DNA of 64,000 nt from Clostridia bacterium (GTDB lineage: Bacteria > Bacillota > Clostridia > Oscillospirales > CAG-272): positions 1 to 64,000 of the forward strand of contig JAFUNJ010000012.1 in NCBI GenBank assembly GCA_017482355.1, written 5' to 3'. Position 1 is the stretch's first letter; each line of letters opens with the position of its first letter. Position numbers and translations under genes: made by a program. Below the pieces are notes generated by a model, which worked only from the letters and a program-made list of their open reading frames with translations, searched no databases and had not been told where the DNA came from. Shown piece by piece: positions 36,997 to 45,301 of this stretch.

Positions 36997-38235
36997 TTAC
37001 TTAAGGGAAATATGAACGGGAAGACCGTTTTTATACTCGGGATAGCTCTCACCCTCAATAAGAGGAAGGAGGTACTTAACGCCCTCGTCGGTTATACCGT
37101 TTCCGCGCTCGTTAATGAAGCTGTCGGGAACGGTTCTTACCATATTTGCTATCTTGTCAATATCCTCGTATCTGGGGACGCAGTTATACGGCTCGTTGCT
37201 TGTACGAACGAATGTCATCATCCTACCGCTGACGCCGTTAACGGCGTTTTCAACTGCCGCACGACCGACCGCGACCGACTCGGTAATATCGGTAAGAGAA
37301 GCGATATGCGACGCGCATCTCTGAAGAATGTTAAGCTCAACGGAACGCACCTTACATCCGATCTCTTCCTTAACAGCAAGCTCAAGGGCTTTACCAGTAC
37401 CGGAAAGATACTTATGACCAAACGCATCGGCAACACCGCTCTGAGTACCCTCGCCAACGTATCTGCCGTCAGCAAGGCGTATTCCCTCGGAAACGCAAAC
37501 GACTACATTCGGATGCTTTTCAAGGCATGCGCGGACATCGGAGAAGAATTCGTCATAGTTAAACACTCTCTCGGGAAGATAAATAAGGTCGGGCTCGAAT
37601 CCCGTTGCTCTAGTAAGTGCCGCAGCAGCAGTAAGCCAACCGGCGTCACGTCCCATTATCTCAATTATCGTAACCGCCTTGACGGTGTAGACAGCGCAGT
37701 CGCGGAGCATCTCGGAAACAGATGCCGCAATATACTTTGCAGCAGAGCCGTAGCCGGGAGTATGGTCAGTACCCATAACGTCGTTATCGATCGTCTTCGG
37801 AACGCCCATTATACGCATTTCATAATCAACTGTTTTGGAGTATGCGGAAAGCTTCGCGACGGTATCCATAGAATCGTTACCGCCAATATAGAAGAAGTAA
37901 CGGATACTATGCTTCTTGAAGAAGTCAAATACCTTTTCATATACTGCCTTGTCGCTATCCGACATATCTGTAAGCGACGGAAGCTTCTTACGGCAGGAGC
38001 CGAGCGCTGCTGCAGGAGTCTTTTCGAGAGTTACGAGCTTAGATTCGTCGTCAAACATCTCGGTAAGATTGCAGAAGCTGTCATTAAGAATGCCCTCGAT
38101 ACCGTGATACATTCCGAAAATGGTTTCGATATTCTCGTTTTCAAGCGCACCGCGAATAACACCGCTGAGAGTTGCGTTTATTGCGGCAGTAGGTCCGCCG
38201 GACTGTCCGACGATAGCATTTCCCTTCAATACCAT
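36997..38235 (-). CDS. pfp: pyrophosphate-dependent 6-phosphofructokinase
   Basis: A 412-residue phosphofructokinase. Residues that separate PPi from ATP enzymes are of the PPi type: GGNDSMDT (Asp where ATP-PFK has Gly104 of E. coli) and MGVPKTIDNDVMGTD (Lys where ATP-PFK has Gly124). GRDAGWLTAAAAL near 205 completes the sugar site. It would make glycolysis save ATP and be reversible. The start is ATG 38235 behind GGAGG; a longer frame of four codons is not supported. No promoter is visible between it and the tRNA gene upstream. Confidence 0.9.
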   Translation of the reverse strand: MVLKGNAIVGQSGGPTAAINATLSGVIRGALENENIETIFGMYHGIEGILNDSFCNLTEMFDDESKLVTLEKTPAAALGSCRKKLPSLTDMSDSDKAVYEKVFDFFKKHSIRYFFYIGGNDSMDTVAKLSAYSKTVDYEMRIMGVPKTIDNDVMGTDHTPGYGSAAKYIAASVSEMLRDCAVYTVKAVTIIEIMGRDAGWLTAAAALTRATGFEPDLIYLPERVFNYDEFFSDVRACLEKHPNVVVCVSEGIRLADGRYVGEGTQSGVADAFGHKYLSGTGKALELAVKEEIGCKVRSVELNILQRCASHIASLTDITESVAVGRAAVENAVNGVSGRMMTFVRTSNEPYNCVPRYEDIDKIANMVRTVPDSFINERGNGITDEGVKYLLPLIEGESYPEYKNGLPVHISLK

Positions 38236-38263
38236 AGAAACCTCCAAAGTTCATAAAAAAAGT

Positions 38264-38291
38264 AAAAAGCGCAGGCAAGCCTGCGCTTTTT
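38264..38291 (-). terminator. hairpin after tRNA-Glu
   Basis: AAAAAGCGCAGGC (38264-38276) pairs with GCCTGCGCTTTTT (38279-38291) around AA, giving an intrinsic terminator on the minus strand directly after the tRNA CCA end. It lies between the tRNA and pfp, with no second promoter seen. Confidence 0.85.
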
Positions 38292-38365
38292 GGTGACCCG
38301 TAGGGGAATCGAACCCCTGTTTCCGCCGTGAGAGGGCGGCGTCTTAGCCTCTTGACCAACAGGCC
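38291..38365 (-). tRNA. tRNA-Glu (anticodon CTC)
   Basis: The minus strand from 38365 gives a full cloverleaf. The acceptor GGCCTGT pairs with ACGGGTC (two G-U pairs). The D-arm is GTC/GAC, the anticodon stem CCGCC/GGCGG has loop CTCTCAC with anticodon CTC (reads GAG), and the T-arm AGGGG/CCCCT has loop TTCGATT. The 3' CCA is encoded. The sequence resembles E. coli tRNA-Glu around the anticodon and T arms. Confidence 0.96.
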
Positions 38366-38382
38366 TCATTGGCACGGTTAAA

Positions 38383-38411
38383 ATTATAACACAGTTCTTT
38401 CCTTTTTGCAA
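38383..38411 (-). promoter_or_regulatory. promoter of tRNA-Glu
   Basis: Minus-strand TTGCAA (38411-38406), 17 bp, TATAAT (38388-38383), 18 bp before the mature tRNA 5' end. Confidence 0.85.
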
Positions 38412-38478
38412 GAGATTTTTAAAATTTAATTATGAATTTTTTGTAAATTGAAATATTGGTGTAAAAATTAGAAAAAAG

Positions 38479-38507
38479 TTGCAATTTCTGACAAAATATG
38501 ATATAAT
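38479..38507 (+). promoter_or_regulatory. promoter of the DUF4321-maf-lepA unit
   Basis: TTGCAA (38479-38484), 17 bp, TATAAT (38502-38507), then the ATG at 38540. Confidence 0.85.
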
Positions 38508-38539
38508 GAATCAGTTAAAATATTTTACGGAGAAAAACA

Positions 38540-38809
38540 ATGAAAAACTCACTTATCATTCTATTTTTCGTCTGTGCCGGAATAGTGTTCGGTTCTCTCG
38601 TCGCGAGTCTTACCTCGAGCATAAAGGGCTTGTCGTGGCTATCTTACGGTCTCGCGTTCGGAGTTACAAAGCCGTTCATTCTCGATTTAAGCGTGCTTAA
38701 GCTTACACTCGGATTAACATTCAATCTGAATATATCGGTTATACTGTTCGTAACTCTTGCAATAGTCCTTGCATATTGGATCACCAACAGACGCGGCAGA
38801 AGAAGATGA
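38540..38809 (+). CDS. DUF4321 small membrane protein
   Basis: An 89-residue protein with two membrane helices (about 4-25 and 62-83) and a basic C-terminus (TNRRGRRR). The pattern of a hydrophobic N-terminus, a conserved central KPFILDLSVLKLTLGLTFNLNISV and a second helix matches DUF4321, small proteins usually found just upstream of maf in Clostridia. Function unknown; the link to maf suggests a role near septation or cell-wall growth. Its stop overlaps the maf start (ATGA). Confidence 0.85.
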   Translation: MKNSLIILFFVCAGIVFGSLVASLTSSIKGLSWLSYGLAFGVTKPFILDLSVLKLTLGLTFNLNISVILFVTLAIVLAYWITNRRGRRR

Positions 38810-39387
38810 TAAATAATGTAATTTTAGCATCTAAGTCTCCGAGACGCCACGAGCTTTTATCAATGCTCGGATTTGGGATTAAAACTGTAGTATCCGACGT
38901 TGACGAGGACTTAATAACCGCAGACACACCTGCTCTGCTTGCCTCAAAGCTCGCGCATACAAAGGCGCTTGCGGTTGCAAACGAGGTAGGCACAAATGAT
39001 CTGCCGATAATTGCCGCTGACACGCTTGTTGAAGTAAACGGCGAGATACTCGGAAAGCCAAAGGACGCAGCCGACGCAAGAAGAATGCTCAAAATGCTAT
39101 CGGGCAGCGTTCACTACGTTCATACCGGAATATCGGTCATATACCGAAACAACGAAATTAACCTGACGGACACCGCAAAGGTATTCTTCAGAGATATTGA
39201 CGAAGACGAGCTCGACGCTTATATCGCATCTCAAGAGCCGTTTGACAAAGCGGGCGCATACGGCATTCAAGGCAAAGCAGGCGCGTTCGTCGAAAGAATA
39301 GAGGGCGACTTCTTCTCGATAATGGGTCTGCCTATCTGCGCCGTGACCAAGGCGCTCAAACAATTAACAAAGGACGATAATACATGA
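38806..39387 (+). CDS. maf: Maf-family nucleotide pyrophosphatase
   Basis: A 193-residue Maf protein, hydrolysing modified or canonical dNTPs (dTTP/UTP type in many Firmicutes) and linked to septum control. The N-terminal [13 protein letters not shown] motif, [10 protein letters not shown] near residue 66, [15 protein letters not shown] near 145 and [12 protein letters not shown] near 166 are all family-typical. ATG 38806 overlaps the previous stop by 4 nt (ATGA), and its own stop overlaps lepA in the same way. Confidence 0.95.
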   Translation: MINNVILASKSPRRHELLSMLGFGIKTVVSDVDEDLITADTPALLASKLAHTKALAVANEVGTNDLPIIAADTLVEVNGEILGKPKDAADARRMLKMLSGSVHYVHTGISVIYRNNEINLTDTAKVFFRDIDEDELDAYIASQEPFDKAGAYGIQGKAGAFVERIEGDFFSIMGLPICAVTKALKQLTKDDNT

Positions 39388-41195
39388 GTTCAAGACAGAG
39401 CAAAATCAGAAACTTCTCTATAATCGCCCATATTGACCACGGAAAAAGCACTCTCGCAGACAGAATTCTCGAGCATACGAGAACTGTATCGACAAGAGAG
39501 ATGGAATCTCAGCTTCTTGACAATATGGACCTCGAAAGAGAGCGCGGCATTACCATAAAAGCACGCGCGGTCAACCTTGCTTATACCGCAAAGGACGGAG
39601 AGACCTATAATCTCAACCTTATCGACACTCCCGGTCACGTTGACTTTAACTACGAGGTCTCCCGCTCGCTCAACGCCTGCGAGGGCGCGCTCCTCGTCGT
39701 TGATGCGACCCAGGGCATCGAGGCACAGACTCTTGCAAACGCTTACCTTGCTGTCGAAAGTGACCTTGAAATAATCCCCGTAATAAATAAGATAGACCTT
39801 CCGTCTGCCGATATAGAAGGCACAAGAAATGAGATCGAGGACGTTATCGGTATTCCTGCCGAGGACTGCCCCGCTGTTTCCGCAAAAACGGGACTTAACA
39901 TCGAAGACGTTCTTGAAGCGGTCGTTTCGGGGATCCCCGCACCGAAGGGCGACGAAAACGGCAAGTTGAAGGCGCTGATTTTCGACTCGTATTACGATCC
40001 CTATCTCGGCGTCGTCGTTCTTGTTCGAATCATCGACGGAAAGCTGACAGTCGGCGACAGAGTGACTATGATGAGCACGGGGTCTGTCTTCGAGACAATA
40101 GAGGTTGGAACGCTTGCACCGTTCGGACTCCGCCCCGGAAATACCCTCTCGGCAGGCGACGTCGGTTATTTTACTGCAAGTATAAAAACTGTATCGGAAA
40201 CGCGTGTCGGTGATACCGTAACAAGCCCCGACGATCCTACTGATACTCCCTGCCCCGGCTTCCGCCAGGCACTCCCGATGGTATTCTCGGGTATTTACCC
40301 CGCGGACGGCGCAAAGTATAACGATTTGCGTGACGCACTCGAAAAGCTCCAACTTAACGACGCGGCGCTCGCTTTTGAACCTGAGACCTCGATCGCGCTC
40401 GGCTTCGGCTTCCGTTGCGGATTCCTGGGTCTGCTCCATATGGAGATAATTCAGGAGCGCCTTGAGCGAGAATACAACCTCGATATTATCACGACCGCTC
40501 CGAGCGTTATCTACGAGATCAAAAAGCGTAGCGGCGAGCTCATCAGAATTGACAACCCGTCAAACTACCCGTCTGCCGACGAGATCGAAACTGCATACGA
40601 GCCGATGGTCAAGGCGAGCATAATAACGCCTGCAGAATACGTCGGTAATATAATGGACCTTTGTCAGGACAGACGCGGTAACTTCATTGATATGAAATAT
40701 CTCGATGCAAATCGCACCGAGCTTCACTACGATCTGCCGCTAAACGAGATAGTATACGATTTCTTCGATGCTCTTAAGAGCCGTAGCCGCGGTTATGCCT
40801 CTCTTGACTACGAGCTTAACGGCTACGTACCGAGCAAGCTCGTCAAGCTTGATATCCTTCTTAACGGCGATATCGTCGATGCTCTTTCCTTCATAGTTCA
40901 CGAGGAAAAGGCATATGCAAGAGCACGAAGGATCGCTGAAAAGCTTAAGGAAAACATACCGCGTCAGCTCTTTGAGGTGCCGATCCAGGCGGCTATCGGC
41001 GGAAAGATAATCGCTCGTGAGACCGTTAAGGCACTTCGTAAGGACGTGCTTGCAAAGTGCTACGGCGGTGACATCACACGTAAAAAGAAGCTTCTTGAAA
41101 AACAGAAGGAAGGCAAAAAGAAAATGCGTCAGCTCGGCTCTGTCGAGGTATCCCCCGAGGCGTTCATGGCAGTGCTTAAGCTTGACGAGGAATAA
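39384..41195 (+). CDS. lepA: elongation factor 4 (LepA)
   Basis: A 603-residue translational GTPase that remodels stalled or mistranslocated ribosomes. The G domain opens with [16 protein letters not shown], has [10 protein letters not shown] and DTPGHVDF, and is followed by the LepA-specific C-terminus ([13 protein letters not shown], then [39 protein letters not shown] region). Full length. It overlaps maf by 4 nt. A pairing with maf and a small HPr-like gene is probably one operon. Confidence 0.97.
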   Translation: MSSRQSKIRNFSIIAHIDHGKSTLADRILEHTRTVSTREMESQLLDNMDLERERGITIKARAVNLAYTAKDGETYNLNLIDTPGHVDFNYEVSRSLNACEGALLVVDATQGIEAQTLANAYLAVESDLEIIPVINKIDLPSADIEGTRNEIEDVIGIPAEDCPAVSAKTGLNIEDVLEAVVSGIPAPKGDENGKLKALIFDSYYDPYLGVVVLVRIIDGKLTVGDRVTMMSTGSVFETIEVGTLAPFGLRPGNTLSAGDVGYFTASIKTVSETRVGDTVTSPDDPTDTPCPGFRQALPMVFSGIYPADGAKYNDLRDALEKLQLNDAALAFEPETSIALGFGFRCGFLGLLHMEIIQERLEREYNLDIITTAPSVIYEIKKRSGELIRIDNPSNYPSADEIETAYEPMVKASIITPAEYVGNIMDLCQDRRGNFIDMKYLDANRTELHYDLPLNEIVYDFFDALKSRSRGYASLDYELNGYVPSKLVKLDILLNGDIVDALSFIVHEEKAYARARRIAEKLKENIPRQLFEVPIQAAIGGKIIARETVKALRKDVLAKCYGGDITRKKKLLEKQKEGKKKMRQLGSVEVSPEAFMAVLKLDEE

Positions 41196-41225
41196 AAATC
41201 GCATAATAAAGAAAGGATAAATACT

Positions 41226-41450
41226 ATGAGAATCAAAATTCGCCTTGACACAATGTCGGAAATCAACGCATTCGTCGGCGCAATGACTAAGACCGGCGCA
41301 AACGTATTCCTTACCGATAAGGACAGAAACTTTATCGTAAGCGCAAAGAGTATGCTCGGAGCAGTTTACTCAATGGAATGGGAAGAGGTTTGGTGCGAAA
41401 GCGACGAGGACATCTACCACGTTGTAAGCAAATTCGCAGCAGACGAATAA
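41226..41450 (+). CDS. HPr-like protein without the phosphorylated histidine
   Basis: A 74-residue protein with the HPr fold pattern: MRIKIRLDTMSEINAFVGAM, then NFIVSAKSMLGAVYSMEWEEV, aligning with the HPr segment around Ser46. The position of catalytic His15 is not His (DTMSEINAF), so it cannot carry phosphate in the PTS. A Crh-like regulatory role is possible, as Crh also lacks His15 and acts in catabolite control. It lies 30 nt behind lepA and is followed by a strong terminator. Confidence 0.75.
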   Translation: MRIKIRLDTMSEINAFVGAMTKTGANVFLTDKDRNFIVSAKSMLGAVYSMEWEEVWCESDEDIYHVVSKFAADE

Positions 41451-41454
41451 GGTT

Positions 41455-41488
41455 AAAAAGTCAGCCAACTCTCGTTGGCTGACTTTTT
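41455..41488 (+). terminator. terminator of the maf-lepA unit
   Basis: A 15-bp stem, AAAAAGTCAGCCAAC (41455-41469) and GTTGGCTGACTTTTT (41474-41488), loop TCTC, ending in T6. Confidence 0.92.
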
Positions 41489-41596
41489 TCGACATTATAT
41501 TTGTAAATTTTTTGTTAAGTTTAATGCTTTCATCGCAGTTTTAGACTCGCAAACAAAATAAATCGAGAATTTTTTTGCTATTTTCCTATAAAATGT

Positions 41597-41625
41597 TTGC
41601 ATTTAAGCTTATAATGTGATATAAT
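41597..41625 (+). promoter_or_regulatory. promoter of the rlmN-PP2C-kinase unit
   Basis: TTGCAT (41597-41602), 17 bp, TATAAT (41620-41625). Confidence 0.85.
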
Positions 41626-41666
41626 ATAGTGAATTATTATTTCTAAGGTAAGTTTTCGGTGAAGCT

Positions 41667-42708
41667 ATGGCGACAGATATTCTTACAATGACATTCGACG
41701 AGATCCTCGGTATCGTAACAAGTTTAGGATTTCCCGCCTTCCGCGCTAAGCAGCTTTATCAGTGGCTTAACAAGGGCGCATCCTTTGACGAAATGAATAA
41801 CCTCCCAAGGGCGTTCAAGGAAGCGCTTACAGAGAATGGCTATATAGTTGATCTGCCAAAAATCGAAAGGAAGCTCGTGTCTCAGATCGACGGCACGGTC
41901 AAGCTTCTCTATTCCCTTTCCGACGGTCAGTATATCGAAAGCGTCGTAATGAAATACGAGCACGGAAATACTATCTGCGTGTCCTGCCAGGCGGGATGTC
42001 GAATGGGCTGTAAATTCTGTGCGTCAACGCTGAGGGGTCTAACCCGAAATCTTACGCCGTCCGAAATAATTGGGCAAATTTTTATGGCGCAGAAGTCTAT
42101 TGGCGAGCGAATATCGAATATCGTTATGATGGGCATCGGCGAGCCGCTGGATAATTACGATAACGTCATAAAGTTTCTTCGTACCGTTAACCGCGAGGAA
42201 GGACTCAATATCGGATACAGACACATTTCCCTTTCGACCTGCGGTGTTGTCGACGGTATCAAAAAGCTTGAAAAGGAAATGCTTCCGATCACCCTTTCAA
42301 TATCGCTTCACAACATTGATACCAAGGGGCGAAAGTCAATTATGCCGATAACGAACAAATGGAGCGTCGAGGAGCTGCTTTCCGCCTGTGCCGAGTATTT
42401 CAAGGCAACAGGCAGAAGGATCTCCTTTTGAATACACGCTCATCGCCGACGAAAACGACAGTATTCCTCAGGCAGAGGAGCTGGCGAAGGGACTTAAAAA
42501 GTTTCTGCCCGGTATGCCGATACACGTTAATCTGATACCGCTTAACGACGTAAGCGAGCGTTCATACAAAAAGAGCTCTCAAAAGAACGTCGAGGCGTTC
42601 AAAAACCGACTTAACGGTCTCGGAATAAACGCGACAGTCCGTCGCCGTCTCGGACCCGACATAAATGCATCCTGCGGACAGCTTCGGCTGAATGCACAGA
42701 AACAATAA
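41667..42708 (+). pseudogene. rlmN: 23S rRNA/tRNA adenine-C2 methyltransferase RlmN, split by a +1 frameshift
   Basis: Read with one frameshift this is a full RlmN radical-SAM enzyme that methylates A2503 of 23S rRNA and A37 of some tRNAs. Frame 1 (41667-42431, 254 codons) has the CRMGCKFC cluster motif and ends at TTT-TGA (42426-42431). Homology continues in the +1 frame from GAA (42430) to 42708, including [11 protein letters not shown] and the conserved [11 protein letters not shown] with the second catalytic Cys. One T too many in the TTTT run explains it. The slippery TTT, the slow TGA and an AGAAGGA 5 nt upstream resemble the prfB frameshift site, so it is either a broken gene, a sequencing error or programmed frameshifting. 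Confidence 0.85.
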
Positions 42709-42764
42709 CTCAAACGAAGGAATTTCGTTTTTAATTCAGGAACATACTATTTACGAGGTACAAC

Positions 42765-43499
42765 ATGTTTATCTGCGGAAAAAGCGACGTAGGAAAGCGT
42801 CGCGTAAACAATCAAGACTGCTTCAGCGTCACGCCCCTATCCGGCGGTGCTTTTCTCTGCACCGTTTGTGACGGAATGGGCGGAGCAAACGGCGGTAACA
42901 TTGCAAGCGAGATCGCTTGCCGCGTTTATACCGACTTTGTAAAGGAGAGCTTCTCGCCCGAAAACGAGAATGATGCCGAGCTTATGAAGGCGGCGATCAC
43001 GTGCGCAAATACGGCGGTTTATGAAGCCGCTCAGGCGGATCAGGCACTTAAAGGAATGGGAACGACCCTCGTTTCCGCGCTCGTAAGAGAAAAAGGAAAA
43101 GCTACGGTCATAAACGTCGGCGACAGCCGTCTCTATTCACTCGGCGCAGGACAGATACGCCAGATAACCCGCGATCACTCATACGTACAGTACCTCGTCG
43201 ATATGGGTCAAATAACTGTAAACGATGCAAAAAGTGCCTCGATCAGAAACATAATCATCCGTTCGATCGGCAACGAAGCAAAAACGAATCCCGATATTTT
43301 CCACCTAGATCACGAAACAGACGGATACCTCCTTCTTTGTACCGACGGTCTCACCAACTGCGTCCCTAACGACGTTATCGCCGAGAATGTCAAGGCGGAC
43401 AGCGGCGAAGAGCTTGAAAAATGCGCTGAAAAGCTCATTGACCTTGCAAATGAGGGCGGAGGAAACGATAACATAACGGTTCTGCTTGTAAAGCTTTAA
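42765..43499 (+). CDS. PP2C-family serine/threonine phosphatase (PrpC-like)
   Basis: A 244-residue Mn-dependent phosphatase. It shows VGKRRVNNQDCF near residue 9, VCDGMGGANGGNIAS near 34 (metal-binding Asp-Gly), and later INVGDSRLYSLG and LLLCTDGLTN and GGGNDNITVLLVKL, all PP2C landmarks. It reverses the action of the kinase encoded 29 nt downstream. The order rlmN-PP2C-kinase is widely conserved in Firmicutes. Confidence 0.95.
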   Translation: MFICGKSDVGKRRVNNQDCFSVTPLSGGAFLCTVCDGMGGANGGNIASEIACRVYTDFVKESFSPENENDAELMKAAITCANTAVYEAAQADQALKGMGTTLVSALVREKGKATVINVGDSRLYSLGAGQIRQITRDHSYVQYLVDMGQITVNDAKSASIRNIIIRSIGNEAKTNPDIFHLDHETDGYLLLCTDGLTNCVPNDVIAENVKADSGEELEKCAEKLIDLANEGGGNDNITVLLVKL

Positions 43500-43528
43500 T
43501 CTGAAAATTAAGACAAAGGATTTTCTTA

Positions 43529-45286
43529 ATGGATACAGCCAACAGATACGTCGGCAAGATACTTGACCGAAGATATGAAATAAAAAGAATAATCGGCATC
43601 GGCGGTATGGCGGTCGTTTTCGAAGCTAACGACATCGTTATGAACCGCACGGTTGCCGTAAAAATGCTTAAAGAAGACCTGTCCGATGACGCTGAGGCGG
43701 TAAAGAGATTCATTAACGAATCGAAGGCCGTTTCTATGCTCTCGCATCCGAATATCGTGAAGATATTCGACGTCTCGGTAAAAGCACGACTTAAGTATAT
43801 CGTAATGGAGCGCGTTGAAGGTATCACGCTCAAGAGCTATATGCAGAAGAAGGGTGCGCTTTCACGTGAGGAGGTAATAAGCTACTCCGAGCAGGTGCTC
43901 CGCGCGCTTGAGCACGCTCATTCTAAGGGCATCGTTCACCGTGATATAAAGCCGCAGAACATTATGCTTCTTAAAAACGGACGCGTAAAGGTAACAGACT
44001 TCGGCATCGCGGTTCTTCCATCCGGCGACAGAAACCCTAACGGTAAGGCGATAGGCACTGTCTATTATATCAGTCCCGAGCAGGCGAGCGGCAAGGAGAC
44101 CGATACCCGCAGTGACCTCTATTCTCTCGGAATTTTGATGTACGAGATGGCAACGGGTACGCTTCCCTTCAATGCTGAAACTCCCGTTTCCGTCGCGCTT
44201 ATGCAGGTTCGTGAGCAGCCGAAGCCGCCGTCCGAGATCCGCGCCGACATACCGAGAGGTCTTGAGCAGATAATTCTCGGTGCGATGGAAAAGAGCCCCG
44301 AAAGACGTTTCCAGTCGGCAATTCAAATGCTCAAATACGTTGAAAAAATACACCTTAATCCCGAATACGTTTTCAAAACGAGAGGAGCGGCTCAGGAATC
44401 GACTGCTCTTCATGCGGCAAACGATATGAAAAAGCAGATGAACAAAAGAAAATCGGTCAAGCGCCGCAAGGAAAGCTCGTCAATGTTCCCGATAATATTG
44501 GGCGTAGCAGTCGCTTTTGCCATCGTTCTTATTACAGGCGCTGTAACGGTACTTGACTGGCTCATGCAGGAGCAAACGTCCAGTGCGCCCGAGCAAATCA
44601 AAGTCCCGAATGTAATAGGGGAAGTATACTCACAGCAGACTATAGGTGATCTGCTTGACTCCTCAATATATAAGGTCGCGTTAAAGTACGAATCAAATGA
44701 CGCTCCGGCAGGGACTATTATTGCACAGAGTCCTGCTCCCGACTCAACACGTCTGGTAAAAGAGTACAAACAGTACTGTACCGTAACGATCACTGTCAGT
44801 CTCGGTGCAAATCTCGTATCCGTTCCTGACCTGATAAACTATCACTACAAATCCGCAGAGCTCACCGCAAAAGACGAAGCAAAATACAACTTCAAGGTCA
44901 AATTCGTTGAAGTAGCAAACGAAGCGTTCAAATACGGTCTTGTAGTCAGAACCGACCCCGCGGCAGGCGAGAAGGTAGAATACGGATCTACAATAACGAT
45001 CTACTACAGCTGCGGTCCCGAATACGAATACGTCGAGGTAGAGGATTACACGGGAAATACCCCTGGGCAGGCCAGCATGCTGATTGCAGGCGACCTTCGA
45101 ATCAGTCTAAATACTCTCTATGACTACAGCGAGACAGTGCCGGAAGGACAAATCATGGCACAAAGCTTGGTTCCGGGCACGCATTTGAAGGACTCGATAA
45201 TCACGTTCACCATAAGCAAAGGACCAGCTCCGCAGACAGAACCTCCGTCTGATACGCAAACACCCGAAACAACCCCTGATGAATAA
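43529..45286 (+). CDS. PASTA-domain serine/threonine kinase (PrkC/StkP-like)
   Basis: A 585-residue membrane kinase. The Hanks-type catalytic domain covers about residues 1-275 (GIGGMAVVF, AVKML, HRDIKPQNIM, DFGIA, SPEQASG). A basic linker and one membrane helix (about 317-340) follow, then three extracellular PASTA repeats (about 350-575; VPNVIGE, VPDLINY, VEDYTGN), which bind peptidoglycan fragments and control cell-wall growth and dormancy exit. In most Firmicutes rsgA follows; here glnN comes 15 nt after. Confidence 0.96.
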   Translation: MDTANRYVGKILDRRYEIKRIIGIGGMAVVFEANDIVMNRTVAVKMLKEDLSDDAEAVKRFINESKAVSMLSHPNIVKIFDVSVKARLKYIVMERVEGITLKSYMQKKGALSREEVISYSEQVLRALEHAHSKGIVHRDIKPQNIMLLKNGRVKVTDFGIAVLPSGDRNPNGKAIGTVYYISPEQASGKETDTRSDLYSLGILMYEMATGTLPFNAETPVSVALMQVREQPKPPSEIRADIPRGLEQIILGAMEKSPERRFQSAIQMLKYVEKIHLNPEYVFKTRGAAQESTALHAANDMKKQMNKRKSVKRRKESSSMFPIILGVAVAFAIVLITGAVTVLDWLMQEQTSSAPEQIKVPNVIGEVYSQQTIGDLLDSSIYKVALKYESNDAPAGTIIAQSPAPDSTRLVKEYKQYCTVTITVSLGANLVSVPDLINYHYKSAELTAKDEAKYNFKVKFVEVANEAFKYGLVVRTDPAAGEKVEYGSTITIYYSCGPEYEYVEVEDYTGNTPGQASMLIAGDLRISLNTLYDYSETVPEGQIMAQSLVPGTHLKDSIITFTISKGPAPQTEPPSDTQTPETTPDE

Positions 45287-45301
45287 CGGAGAAATAATAC
45301 T

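Noticed and set aside
36895..38256. 453-codon plus-strand ORF opposite pfp
   Set aside because: It is the mirror frame of a fully conserved phosphofructokinase; codon composition and sequence are not protein-like.
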